NCBI GenBank assembly: GCA_958510825.1
Contig: OY294052.1
Location: 10,313,816-10,377,815 of the forward strand
Direction: 5' to 3'
DNA length: 64,000 bases
Origin: Brachypterus glaber
Lineage: Eukaryota; Arthropoda; Insecta; Coleoptera; Kateretidae
Shown here: in pieces, positions 54,340 to 64,000 of the stretch
Numbering within the stretch: the stretch's first letter is position 1
How the letters are laid out: every line of letters starts with the position of its first letter
The notes under the pieces: generated by a model
Seen by the model: only the letters and a program-made list of their open reading frames with translations
The model's database searches: none
What the model was told of the DNA's origin: nothing
Translations under genes and position numbers: made by a program

Positions 54340-56331
54340 TATTCTCATATTACTATAGTAGCCCCAGGGCGCCAGCTGAAAGGGGCGCGCGCCATCAAGG
54401 GGTGTTTTAAAAAAATAATTTTTTTAGTCATCAAAATTTTGTAGGGTACAAACTTTTTTTCAAATAGGGGTGCTAAACCAGAAGCTTGCTTCAGGTCGCC
54501 GAATGCAAAGGCCGGCCCTGATTGACATTTATGTACAGGGTGATCCAGAATTCCCGCCCTCGTCATTTTTCTCGAAGATGGTAAGGGATATTAAAAAAAA
54601 AATCAAAAACATTGTTTTATAGTCTCACCTGTACTACAAGTTAAATACCGAATGACGCTTTCATAATAATACTCGTTGGCCCTGTGGCGACCTCTATATT
54701 TTTTCCCCATGGTAAACGATATTTTATTTGTGAAATTAAATGATCTTTAAATCAGAATAGTCACTTCATATCTTTTTTTCTGCGCTCATTTGTTTTATAG
54801 TTATAGGCTGTCAAAATTTACTTAATTAATTGTTCCTAATTTTTTAACCATTGCAGATATTAAAAAAGTTTTAAATATGTTACTTTTGGCTTTATAAATA
54901 CTAATTAATTTTAATAGGCAAACAATTTAAAAAAGGTCCTAAGCGCCATCAACTCTAATCATCCAATATTTAAAAACTGAATTACTTCATTTGTGATTTG
55001 TAAGATACAGGGATGCGTTATATTAATTCTTGCATATTCGTTTTGTGCTTTATATTTATTTAACTATTTTTTATAAAATAAATATGTATTTCTTTAAATT
55101 TTTTGATATGCCCTCGTATTATTCTCTTGATATGTTTTTGATTGTTACTAAGTTATTATTTTAATGTCATGTCAAATTCTTGGTAAATATTTCCATGACA
55201 ACAGTTTATTGTTGATACTATACCAGGGTTTATTAATAAAATTAAGCATATAAAAATTTACTTTTATCTAAGAAAGAGAAAGATAAGTCTGTCGCCCAGA
55301 ACAAATAGGCAAAAATTAATAAAATGCTTGCCTGCATCTCACAAATCACAAATATAGTAATCCAGTTTTTAAATAATGGATAATAAGAGTTGTGATGGCA
55401 CTTAGGAACTTTTTTAGATTGTTTGCTTATTAAAATTAATTAGTATTTATAATAGTATATAAATCTGACGAAGATATTCGCGAGACCATATATGTGTCGA
55501 CTAATTGCAAAATAAACAAATAAGCTCGCGTCGCACCCAAATTTGTTGAGCATTTTAATATTTTATTAGTAGTAAGAATTATTAGGATGGATATATGTTT
55601 TAAGTTTGATAAGATTTACTAGCATTTAGATAAGATCTGATAAGGTATAATTTTCTCTTATTCTTAATTTTCTTATTATTCTTAATTTTTATTTTTGGTC
55701 CTATCAAATTCTATACTTATTAAATCTTATAAGATTTTAACAAAAATAGTCATTTGTTTACCAATGCATTGGCCTGTGATTAATTTAAGAGGCATTGCAA
55801 TGCCTCTTTAAAATAAATAACAACAAAATTATTATAGGTATTACAGTTAATTAATAAAAAAAAGTGCTTACACAACATATAAGTAGCAAGGATAAAGATG
55901 TTGGTAACTTCATAACTAAATTCACATTAAAAAAATGTTTTTTTTTTGGGAACTGTGGACATCTGATGTCCAATGCTTGACATATTAAACAAATTTACAA
56001 AGCAAAGTAAACTACTAGTTTAAAACTAGTATTTATATTGTTGACGAATTCCAACAAAAACCAGTTAATATTACGGTACATAAGTCCCATAATATTATAC
56101 AAAATAAAATTTTATAAAAATGTGTTTGCTTATACTAGAAAAGCGCCTTGTTTCTTGGTTTTATAGAAACCTTATAAATTTAATATTGATATTTTTTCTT
56201 GCCGCGACGCGCCTGCCATTTTTTTGTCCGTACGACCAGTACTGTCCTTGATAAAAAAGTTGTATACCTAGTGCAACAAAACAACAAAAATGCAGATACG
56301 ACCTTCTTGCCTAGCCGCGCAGATTAATACG
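54340..56331. other. Gene-free intergenic stretch
   Basis: AT-rich. A diffuse inverted pair is visible: TTTAGGTCCTAAGCGCCATC-like text near 54938 against TGATGGCACTTAGGAACTTT near 55393, suggesting an old TIR element of about 0.6 kb. No gene. Confidence 0.45.
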
Positions 56332-56704
56332 CAGAGTTGATACTTTCATTACAATAACAAGGTCGGACAACAGGAATTTTAAATTATTTCTAAATTTTGG
56401 CGAGTTTCTTTAATTACATACTTATGCCGAATAAGATTATGTCTGTACATACAGACATATAATCTTATTCGGCATAGGTATGTATTAAACAAACTCACCA
56501 AAAATAAGAAATAATTTAAAATTCCCGTTGTCCGACCCTGTTAGGGCCACTTGCACCAATGATGGTTTAACTTTAAACTTGGATTAAATTGACGTACGAC
56601 CAATCAGAACGCAACATTTTTAACTTAAACTCGATTTATCCGAGTTAATCCCAGACCAAAAGTTGGTGCAAGTGGCCCTTATTGTAATGAAAGTATCAAC
56701 TCTG
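56332..56704. mobile_element. Palindromic element with nested MITE
   Basis: Long arms: CAGAGTTGATACTTTCATTA and inverse at the ends, GCCGAATAAGATTATGTCTG at the centre. The right arm is interrupted at 56544-56678; without it the palindrome is about 235 bp with arms of roughly 115 bp. Confidence 0.85.
56544..56678. mobile_element. 135-bp MITE, ends GGGCCACTTGCACCAA, TTA duplication
   Basis: GGGCCACTTGCACCAA and its inverse, flanked by TTA (56541-56543, 56679-56681). A TWA duplication again suggests PIF/Harbinger. Confidence 0.85.
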
Positions 56705-57191
56705 TTAATAAGTAAGCTATCGAAAATAATAATAATTAAAATTAAACGGGGTGAAAATTATTACTATAGTAAGAATTTTTACCCCGCTTGAATCTCGATT
56801 TGTACCAAAAACAAGGAGGTCAAAGAGGGTAAAAAGTTTTTACCAAAAACTGCCTTTACTATCGTGAATATTTAATATTATTAAATTAAGTTCATTTTCA
56901 ATGAGGTAGTCAAACAAATCAACAAGACTCTAATTTTTCATTGTACAGCGTTTGAGCTTGAAAACCTTAAAAAATGGCCTGCGGCACATTCATATTTATA
57001 TTTTACAGTGTTTGACCTTGAAATGCTCGAAAATTTCTGTTTTATTTAAAGCAAGATGGGTATCTATTCTGCACCTGTGTTAAGAGGATGCATTTGTTTT
57101 AACAGGACTGCCACACTGAGTAGCGAATCATCTGACAAAAGGTTAATACTTAAAATAACCGAGCGAGCTACTTTCGCATCAGCAGATCTCA

Positions 57192-60100
57192 ATGGCTAGC
57201 GAAAGTGCGGATCGACAACCGTATGGCAGTAGCAACAGCGAAAGTTTGGGGTCCATTATAGGTGCATTGGCTGGGAACAAGCCGTCACCTTCCCCGGTCA
57301 CCATAACGGGAAAAATGACCGGATGCGATGTGAAAGCTTTTAAACCCACCAAGGATTCAAAGTTTAATAACGAACGGATCGTTATGGTAACGTCAAGGCA
57401 TGTTCCGTTTATGGTGTGCTCAATTATCCCTTATAGCAAGAAAAATAATAGGTGAGTAGGTCATCATCATCAGTAGCGTAAACATCATTTGATGTAAGAG
57501 CAAAAGCCGTTATAGTTCCAGCAGATATAATGCTTTTGGCAAAAGTCAAAACGAATTCAATGGAAGCTGGATGAGTTCTTGGAGCAAAACGTGTTGCATA
57601 CCAAAAAAAAATCTTAACCCCTTAACGTAGGGTCACTCGATCAGTTGTTGCTTTGTCTAGTGTTTTGGTTTTGGGTTTCTAATAGTTTTCGCCTGAAAGC
57701 CCAAACCAACCAACCACCAAAAGACACTAACACACAAAGAAACAACCGATCGAGTGACCCTACCTTAACGCACTTGCCTGAGTTAACTCGTTGACAGTAG
57801 GTTATCTATTTTCTGCTTACGAGTTAATTCAGGCGAACTTATATTTTGTATTGCCGATCAGATTTCAACCGAATATACAGTCCGAGTTAACTCGGGTGGG
57901 TGAAAATAAACCACTTGTCTGAGAAAGACTGGTGCTACCTTTAAATATAACCAAATGTGCTGTTTTACACCTAGCTCGAAATAACCCTCATTACACCTAC
58001 ACTTTAAACGACATACCTATAAAGTCTGTAAATGAACAATTAGATCTGGGTGTTACCATCACATCTGACTTATCTTGGTGAAAACATGTCACCAACGTTG
58101 TTAAGAAAGCTAACCAAAATTCCTACCTTATGTTCAATAATCCCAGTCCTACCTTTTTCAAACTCCTATATAAATCCTACATCCGACCCCAACTGGAACA
58201 TGCAGTACTGGTTTGGTCTCCTCCCTTAATATAAGGATATAAAAGCAATCGAATCTGTCCAACGTCGAGCAATGAAGTATATCCCAAGTTTAGGACAATT
58301 GCCGTACCATCAACGTCTTGAAAATCTCAACTTACCTCTACTTTCAGAGAAAAGAAAAAGGGGAGAGATGATTTTCACATACAGAATATTTAAGGGGCAT
58401 TTTTGAGAAAATTTGTGTGAACTTTTAGAGAACAAATTAAGAAGAGAAAATTTCAAGACAACAATACGCCATTTTTTTTACCAACAGGGTATTTACGAAC
58501 TAGAATTCCCTTTCAAACGATGTCGCGTCTGCTACTAGTGTTAATTCTTTTAAAAACAAATATGACAATTTTATAACTAGTGTCTTATATGATGTTTTCC
58601 TTTAGTAGCTTTTGTCAATTTAATTATTATGTTTTTGTGTATTACTCGAGCAATAATAGGCCTTTGGCCTCTGCTCTTCTTTTTTTTTAATAATAATAAT
58701 GTTCCCAATGGGTGCCACTTGACGGTAAATAAAGAATTGTGCCTTCGTTTTCGCCTCACTTTTTACAAGTGATCCTGATCCGAGCCTGGTAGGTCCTCGT
58801 GACAGATATCCGATGTAGTCGGCACTGTTGGATTTTGATCAGCAAAGTTTGCCATAGCCTAATCTAGTTTCTGAAGCAGAACTCGATGTTTACCTTATTA
58901 CTCTGGAAGACCGCAAATTTCCCAAAAGCATCGAATTAGACACTACATCCCTATGGCCTTTGGCTCGAGCTTACCTTGACTTGGGGGCCGGGGTACCTCG
59001 GGACTACCACACCTGTACTTGTTCCTAACAAGTCTCTGATGATGATAGTATGTACTTTGCTTTTCCAGTCTCTCAGAGACTGTCTATATATTTTTTTAAT
59101 AACCTTCCTCCTTATAACTTTTTACTTTCCCGAGGAAAGTCTTGCGTAACTACCTCGGGAGTGCTTTGAGCTAAAGGCTTCAAATTTGGACCATAGATTG
59201 CTTATCCAAAGTTCTAAGCTGGGATTGTTTTTGGTAAATTCGGTTTGTTAGCCCACCTACTGGTAAAATGGGGTAAAAACAGTTTTTTCAATCACTTTTT
59301 TTCCAGTTTTTTGCGTTTTTCAAACAAAGAAACTTTTTCTTTTCAGTTTCTAAAAAAATGATTTCATTTTTATTTTATTTTTTTTTGTTTTTATGAACCT
59401 AGTTCCACAGGGGAAGTATTATTTTGCTGGCAGCGGTATTGTCATTTGAGGCATATAGTTTTTTGAGCAAAGTTTAATAAAACATGATTTACCTCATGAC
59501 TGTGTTTTCTGTAAATTATTTATTTTCAGAAATGATGGAAAAACTGGAAATTCCAAAAGGACGACTTCTGGAAATCGTTCTTTATCCACGGTCGATACTC
59601 TGGATGTTTTTGATTCCCTTGGTGTGGAATGTGGAGTGGATAGTCAGGTATGAATTATGTTGCTAAACATATTGGTCATCATGAAGTTTTCCAGTTGGGG
59701 CTAATACTTTTAAGTTTATTAATAATTATAAGATTTTAAAAAAAGGGAACTGACACCCATTTTTTGATGTTTTTTTTTTTAAAGAGATTTCGGACCCGTT
59801 ATGTCCAAAGTTTTGTGATTTATTGTGTTCCTATAAAATATTTCCAACGAAAATACTTTGGTATTCCATGAAGTTTCATCAGATTCATGTGGTATATCTA
59901 AAATCCAGATGTGCTGATGAAAAGCGTAAGTTTTATCATAAGAATATATTTTAATTTGAAAATTATAAATGACGCTTCATAAGGACTGACTTATCAAGTT
60001 ATATGAGATTTCAGAATATGTCATGCGTTTTTCGAAATTTCCATATAATTCATGAACAACCAATACGTCCTTACTACTTATATTGTACAATATAATATAG

Positions 60101-62018
60101 AATAGTTTAAATGTAACTAAAACATCTTTAGGGACAATAAGTAACCTTACACCACTTTATGTATATTGCTATAAATATTAAAAATAGAGTTAAGTCCAAA
60201 CTCTGTTTTCCGTCGCTCCTGAAAAATTTGACATTTCGCACTTAGGAGGTATTGCAAGTTCATGGTCGATATATGAAATTTCATGGTATTTCGGGAGTTT
60301 TGATATGTATTCCGGTTTTCATCAGAATTTTTTTATAGGGTATTTTATTTATTATAAAAATTGTTATTTATTTGTCAACAGGAAGTATCGTATGCGCATC
60401 TTCTGATTCCAACAAAACAAACAAAGGACTTTAAAGAGGATAGGATCCATACAGTTGATGATCCAACTGAACAGAGCCAGAAATGTAAATATTCTCAGCA
60501 TGCAGTGGCCAGGTAAATAAAATTTAAAGTAAAAAGTATTTTTTTTCTCTACCAACATAGCAAGAAATCAGAAAAAAAAACGTTTTCTGTTTAACTATTT
60601 TATTGATGTTATTATCATACTACTACATCATGTTATACTTTTCAATAGTAATGACTATGTTCTTTTTTAATAGTGGATAAAATTGTATTAACCTTTGGAA
60701 GAACTTACGTTTCCTCTACTAAAACATGACACTACTGTTAATGCAAAAATACAAAAAAATGTATAATAAACTTTATGAACAGTACTATATTTTTTATTAA
60801 TAAAATTACTACTTATTTTTTTTTTAATTTCAGGACAAAAGTTTTATCTCGGCAGCCAGAATATAAATGGTAAATAAACTATTATTACATAATATATAAT
60901 ATACCATATGGTATAATAATAAGAGTATCTTTTTAGATATAACATACTAACTTGTGGTTTGTAACACTAACCCATTAAAAATGCTTTAGGCATCACTACA
61001 ATTAGTGGTCATAGGTAGAATTCCAGCAGTTTCATCAAAGGAGCAAATTTTATATGTAAGTATAAAATTATTATTGGGCTGGGAGGCAACAGGCTTTTTT
61101 TAATTACTGGGAATCGTCTTTAACATTAGGGGCACTAGACACCTTCCGAACTCCGCCTATATTGACGATATACCGTATTTATAAAGTTTATGTCTAGCTT
61201 AAAACAATTCTTAATGTTGATGATAGTTTTATAACTGTTTAGGTTTCGTTCAAATAATAAATATAAATTTATTATTTCCCTTTAAAATAAAGGGAAATTT
61301 AGCCCAGTGAATCTGGCAACGCCGCAATGCGTGAAATTGCGGCTCCTCCGGGTTGATCGAAGTCACCTGGAAGCAGCAGTTAGTAATTAGCTCAGTACGC
61401 AGCACGTACATCGATATTATCAATCAATATCGCCGCCGGCCATTGCTGTTTCGGTCACTGGCTATGCAAAAGGGAGATTATAGATACCATCTATGATATA
61501 CAGTTCCACTTCAACACAACATTTTCGCGTTACTGGATATAGAGACAGGGCTTATCCATCACCACTTCTGAGCTCAGACATCACCAGGAAATCCAACATC
61601 AAGGTAAGTCAAATCTCTATATTTCACGCATTTTCTTATCTCAAATTGTCGTTTTGAGACCCCAGGGTCCAACAATAACTATGCCTCGATTATTCAATAT
61701 TATTCATAGAACTTTCCTGGTTGCATAACTCACATATATTTTTTCTAGTTGTTCTTTAAATGATCAAGAAACCAACCCTCCTCAATCTCTTACACCGGAG
61801 TCAAAGGAAGGGAGAAAGGAAAATTTAATTTCATATCATCCGAATTTACTGGATGATCCGGAATTGATTTCTGGAAAACACAGGACCTTGCTGACATTTA
61901 CTTCCTACATGACGTCTGTTGTTGATTACGTAAAGCCGTCCGATTTGAAGAAGGAAATTAACGATAAATTTAAGAATAAATTTCCTCATGTAGAACTCAC
62001 ATTAAGTAAATTGAGAAG
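57192..62018 (+). CDS. Cables-like (Cdk5/Abl enzyme substrate), 5' part, runs off window
   Basis: N-terminal half of a Cables homologue, an adaptor linking Cdks to tyrosine kinases, with a C-terminal cyclin-box-like domain lying beyond 64000. Exons: 57192-57451, 59530-59647, 60382-60512, 60834-60869, 61749-62018, all with GT/AG ends and compatible phases (271 codons plus 2 nt). Conserved blocks: [20 protein letters not shown] near residues 60-80, [16 protein letters not shown] near 120-140, and [14 protein letters not shown] then [13 protein letters not shown] in the last exon, the region leading into the cyclin-like fold. The 36-nt exon at 60834-60869 is phase-neutral and could be skipped. 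The last donor is TTGAGAAG|GTAAGT. The ATG is the first in this exon; an earlier exon is possible. Intron 1 carries a hAT-like MITE and a LINE relic. Confidence 0.78.
57628..57762. mobile_element. hAT-like MITE, 8-bp target duplication
   Basis: 135-bp hairpin ending TAGGGTCACTCGATC and its inverse, flanked by CCTTAACG at 57620-57627 and 57763-57770. The 8-bp duplication points to the hAT superfamily. Relatives with the same words lie near 9887 (GGTCACTCGATCTGTTGTTG) and at 10140-10270. Confidence 0.8.
57950..58700 (+). mobile_element. LINE 3' relic in Cables intron 1
   Basis: Three-frame reading gives broken RT C-terminal blocks: [66 protein letters not shown]. It ends in an A/T-rich (TAA)n-like tail near 58690-58703. 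This is a CR1/L2/Jockey-type LINE end, clearly inactive. Confidence 0.7.
60990..61055 (+). other. Candidate cryptic or poison exon in Cables
   Basis: 66 bp between a good acceptor (atgctttag) and a strong donor (GTAAGTAT). Its length is phase-neutral between exons 60834-60869 and 61749-62018, but in that phase it carries TAG after five codons. In another phase it reads [20 protein letters not shown] without stop, which does not join on either side. Confidence 0.35.
61290..61607 (+). promoter_or_regulatory. GC/CpG-richer island ending in a strong donor
   Basis: About 320 bp much less AT-rich than its intron, ending ATCAAG|GTAAGT 141 bp before the last visible Cables exon. It could be an alternative first exon and promoter. 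Its own ATG frame (starts near 61492, 37 codons) ends in a phase that does not match the next exon. Confidence 0.35.
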
Positions 62019-62159
62019 GTAAGTTTAAAATGGTGACGAAGGAAAGAATTAATATTATTATTAAATTATTTCCTTAAAAATCGTTAACTTAAGCTTAGCC
62101 TTAGTTAAAAACTTTTAACTAAAATACTGCTCTCCGAGCTCATATAGAAATTTCTATAC

Positions 62160-64000
62160 AACGCGCATGTCTGAGTGGATTTAGTTCCATCATCTTGCAA
62201 CCCTATTTTTTTTTTTTTCATAAATTCATTTAGCTATAGATCATTTTTAAAAAAAATTTAAAAAATCTACCGGTCCGTTCGTTTTTCATTTAAAAATATG
62301 TATCTAAACATTAATTTTTTATCTATTTTTTTAGAGTGATAAATATATTTTTTCTCTAAGCTATATGATCGAGAATGCTATCCTCTGGGACAATAATTCG
62401 GGATATAGAAGTTTTTAAATCTTGCTAGTTTCAGAGCAAAACCTGATCAAGGCGGTTGCTGCATGAAAATTTTTCTGTTTTCGGTCATCTATACAAAAAG
62501 TCCTAAATTTTTTGGTTTTTAACGGATTTTAACCGCCAAGGTTTTAAACAAATCTTTAGAAAACACTATTTTTAAAAATGTTAACATATTTAATGTTATT
62601 TGATGTTCAGTTGTTTGAAAAGGCCTCTAAACATGACAAAAATCGAAAAAAAAAAAATTTACACCGTATTTTTCTCTCCTTAATTATTTTTCATTTATAT
62701 TTTTATTTTTATAAACCATGTATATGTGGGATGTTATTCCATTATAAGTATTATTTAAAAAAAATCTAATATGAGAAAACTCTAGGAAAAATATTAAAAA
62801 AGTTGAAAAAAAAAATAGAAAATTTCACATTCATTGCCATTTTGCATTGACTTCTGGATATATTTTTTAATTTAATTTTGTACAGGACGTAGGCCCATAT
62901 ACTCCCAAGAATATATCCAACATGTGCTGTTCAAAATTTAAGAAAAACTTTTATGCTGAGCCAGAATCACGTTTCCTATTACAGGCCTATAATAGGCCTA
63001 GACATTGAAACTAAGGACTTTTTTGATTTTTTCATATTTTCAAAAAATTGATATTTACAATTGGCTGTAGTTTCAAAACGAAGAAAAACACATATCCAAT
63101 TTTTGGATATTTTCTTAGGAACATATTGGCCTATGTCCTGTGCAAAATTGAATTTAAAAAATATTCAGATGTCAATGCAAAATGGCACTGAATTGTAGGT
63201 TTTTCAATTTTTTTCAACTTTTTTAATATTTGTCCTATACTGGAAATTCAATAAAACCTGCAGTGACTCAGTTGCGAATGTGTGGTAAAAGCCGAAGATC
63301 ATACCAGTTCGGGTGCGACTCGCGTAATTTTGTCGAAGCTTCGCAAAGGCGGACCCTTTATAAGCAGCAGAGGTATGAATCACTGCAGGTTTTATTGAAT
63401 TTCCAGTATAGGGTTTTCTCATTAGATTCTTTTTTTTAAATAATACTAATAATGGAGAGTATCACACATATACATGGTTTATAAAAATGAAAAATAATAA
63501 AGGAGAAAAAAAATACGGTGGACAAAAAATTAATTTTTTTTCGATTTTTGTCATGTTTGGAGCCTTTTTCAAAGAACTGAACAGCAAATAACATTTAATA
63601 TTTTAACATTTTTTAAAAGAGTGTTTTCTAAAGATTTAGTGAAAACCTTGGCGGTTAAAACCTATTAAAAACCAAAAAAGTTAGGAAGGTTTGTATTATG
63701 TAGATGGCCGAAAACAGCAACATTTTCATGTAGCAACCTACTTGATCAGCTCTTGCTCTGAAACTATCAGAATTTAAAAACTTTTATATCCCGACTTATT
63801 GTCCCAGAGGATGGTATTATATAACTTACAGGAAAATCTATTTTTTACTCTAATAAATTAATATTCAGAAACATATTTTTAAATAAAAAACGAACGGACC
63901 TGTAGATTTTTTTAAATGATCTATAGGACGCCCTAAATGAATTTATGAAAAAAAAATAGGGTTACAAGATGATCGAACTAAATCCACTCAGACAGGCGCC
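62160..64000. mobile_element. Giant fold-back element, continues past window
   Basis: Left arm from 62160 is inverted in 63060-64000: GAGTGGATTTAGTTC near 62172 against GAACTAAATCCACTC near 63978; GGCGGTT, AAACCTTGGCGG and TGACAAAAATCGAAAAAAAA blocks also mirror; the inner arm pairs GCCATTTTGCATTGAC (62838) with GTCAATGCAAAATGGC (63171). Arms are about 0.8 kb, with moderate divergence. No coding content. Confidence 0.82.
63238..63408. mobile_element. 171-bp MITE nested in the fold-back right arm
   Basis: Ends TACTGGAAATTCAATAAAAC and its inverse, arms of about 37 bp, flanked by TA (63236-63237, 63409-63410). The loop is CpG-rich (GGGTGCGACTCGCGTAAT). The opposite arm shows the empty site. 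Confidence 0.82.

Overview
This is an AT-rich, intron-rich, transposon-packed piece of an animal nuclear genome, most probably an insect. The gene families and exon sizes fit an insect. A beetle is my guess, but nothing in the window proves the order. There is no bacterial or phage gene organisation.

Four protein genes can be read exon by exon. (1) An ABCC/MRP4-type ABC transporter lies on the minus strand (20806-35719). Its ten exons join without a phase error into 1256 codons. (2) A radial-spoke head 10B-like MORN-repeat protein (RSPH10B) lies on the plus strand (38708-44917). Nine exons give 947 codons. (3) A cytosolic Xaa-Pro aminopeptidase 1 (ApepP/XPNPEP1) lies on the minus strand (45138-52340). 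One N-terminal exon sits upstream of two complete, tandem catalytic 3' exons of identical length (1538 nt) and identical acceptor phase. (4) The first part of a Cables (Cdk5/Abl enzyme substrate) gene lies on the plus strand (57192-62018) and leaves the window on the right. The transporter and RSPH10B are divergent, RSPH10B and ApepP converge with 220 bp between their stop codons, and ApepP and Cables are divergent. Two tRNA genes (Asp-GUC, Arg-UCG) lie left of the genes.

The first 20 kb carries no gene I can support beyond the tRNAs. It holds fold-back elements, a 123-bp satellite with alternating monomer types, a 21-bp minisatellite, a 192-bp triplicate, a GCGCC-rich minisatellite, MITEs with TWA target duplications and a degenerate TTATGG tract. 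Introns further right hold a decayed mariner with full terminal repeats, a 5'-truncated LINE with an open reverse-transcriptase frame, a Tc1 relic, two tRNA-derived SINEs, a LINE 3' relic and many short TIR elements.

The most interesting observations are the duplicated catalytic exon of ApepP, and several nested insertions where the target duplication and the pre-insertion site can be read directly. In those cases a small TIR element sits inside one arm of a larger palindrome, and removing it in thought restores the palindrome. I did not find a clearly new enzymatic system. The novelty is in gene structure and repeat architecture.
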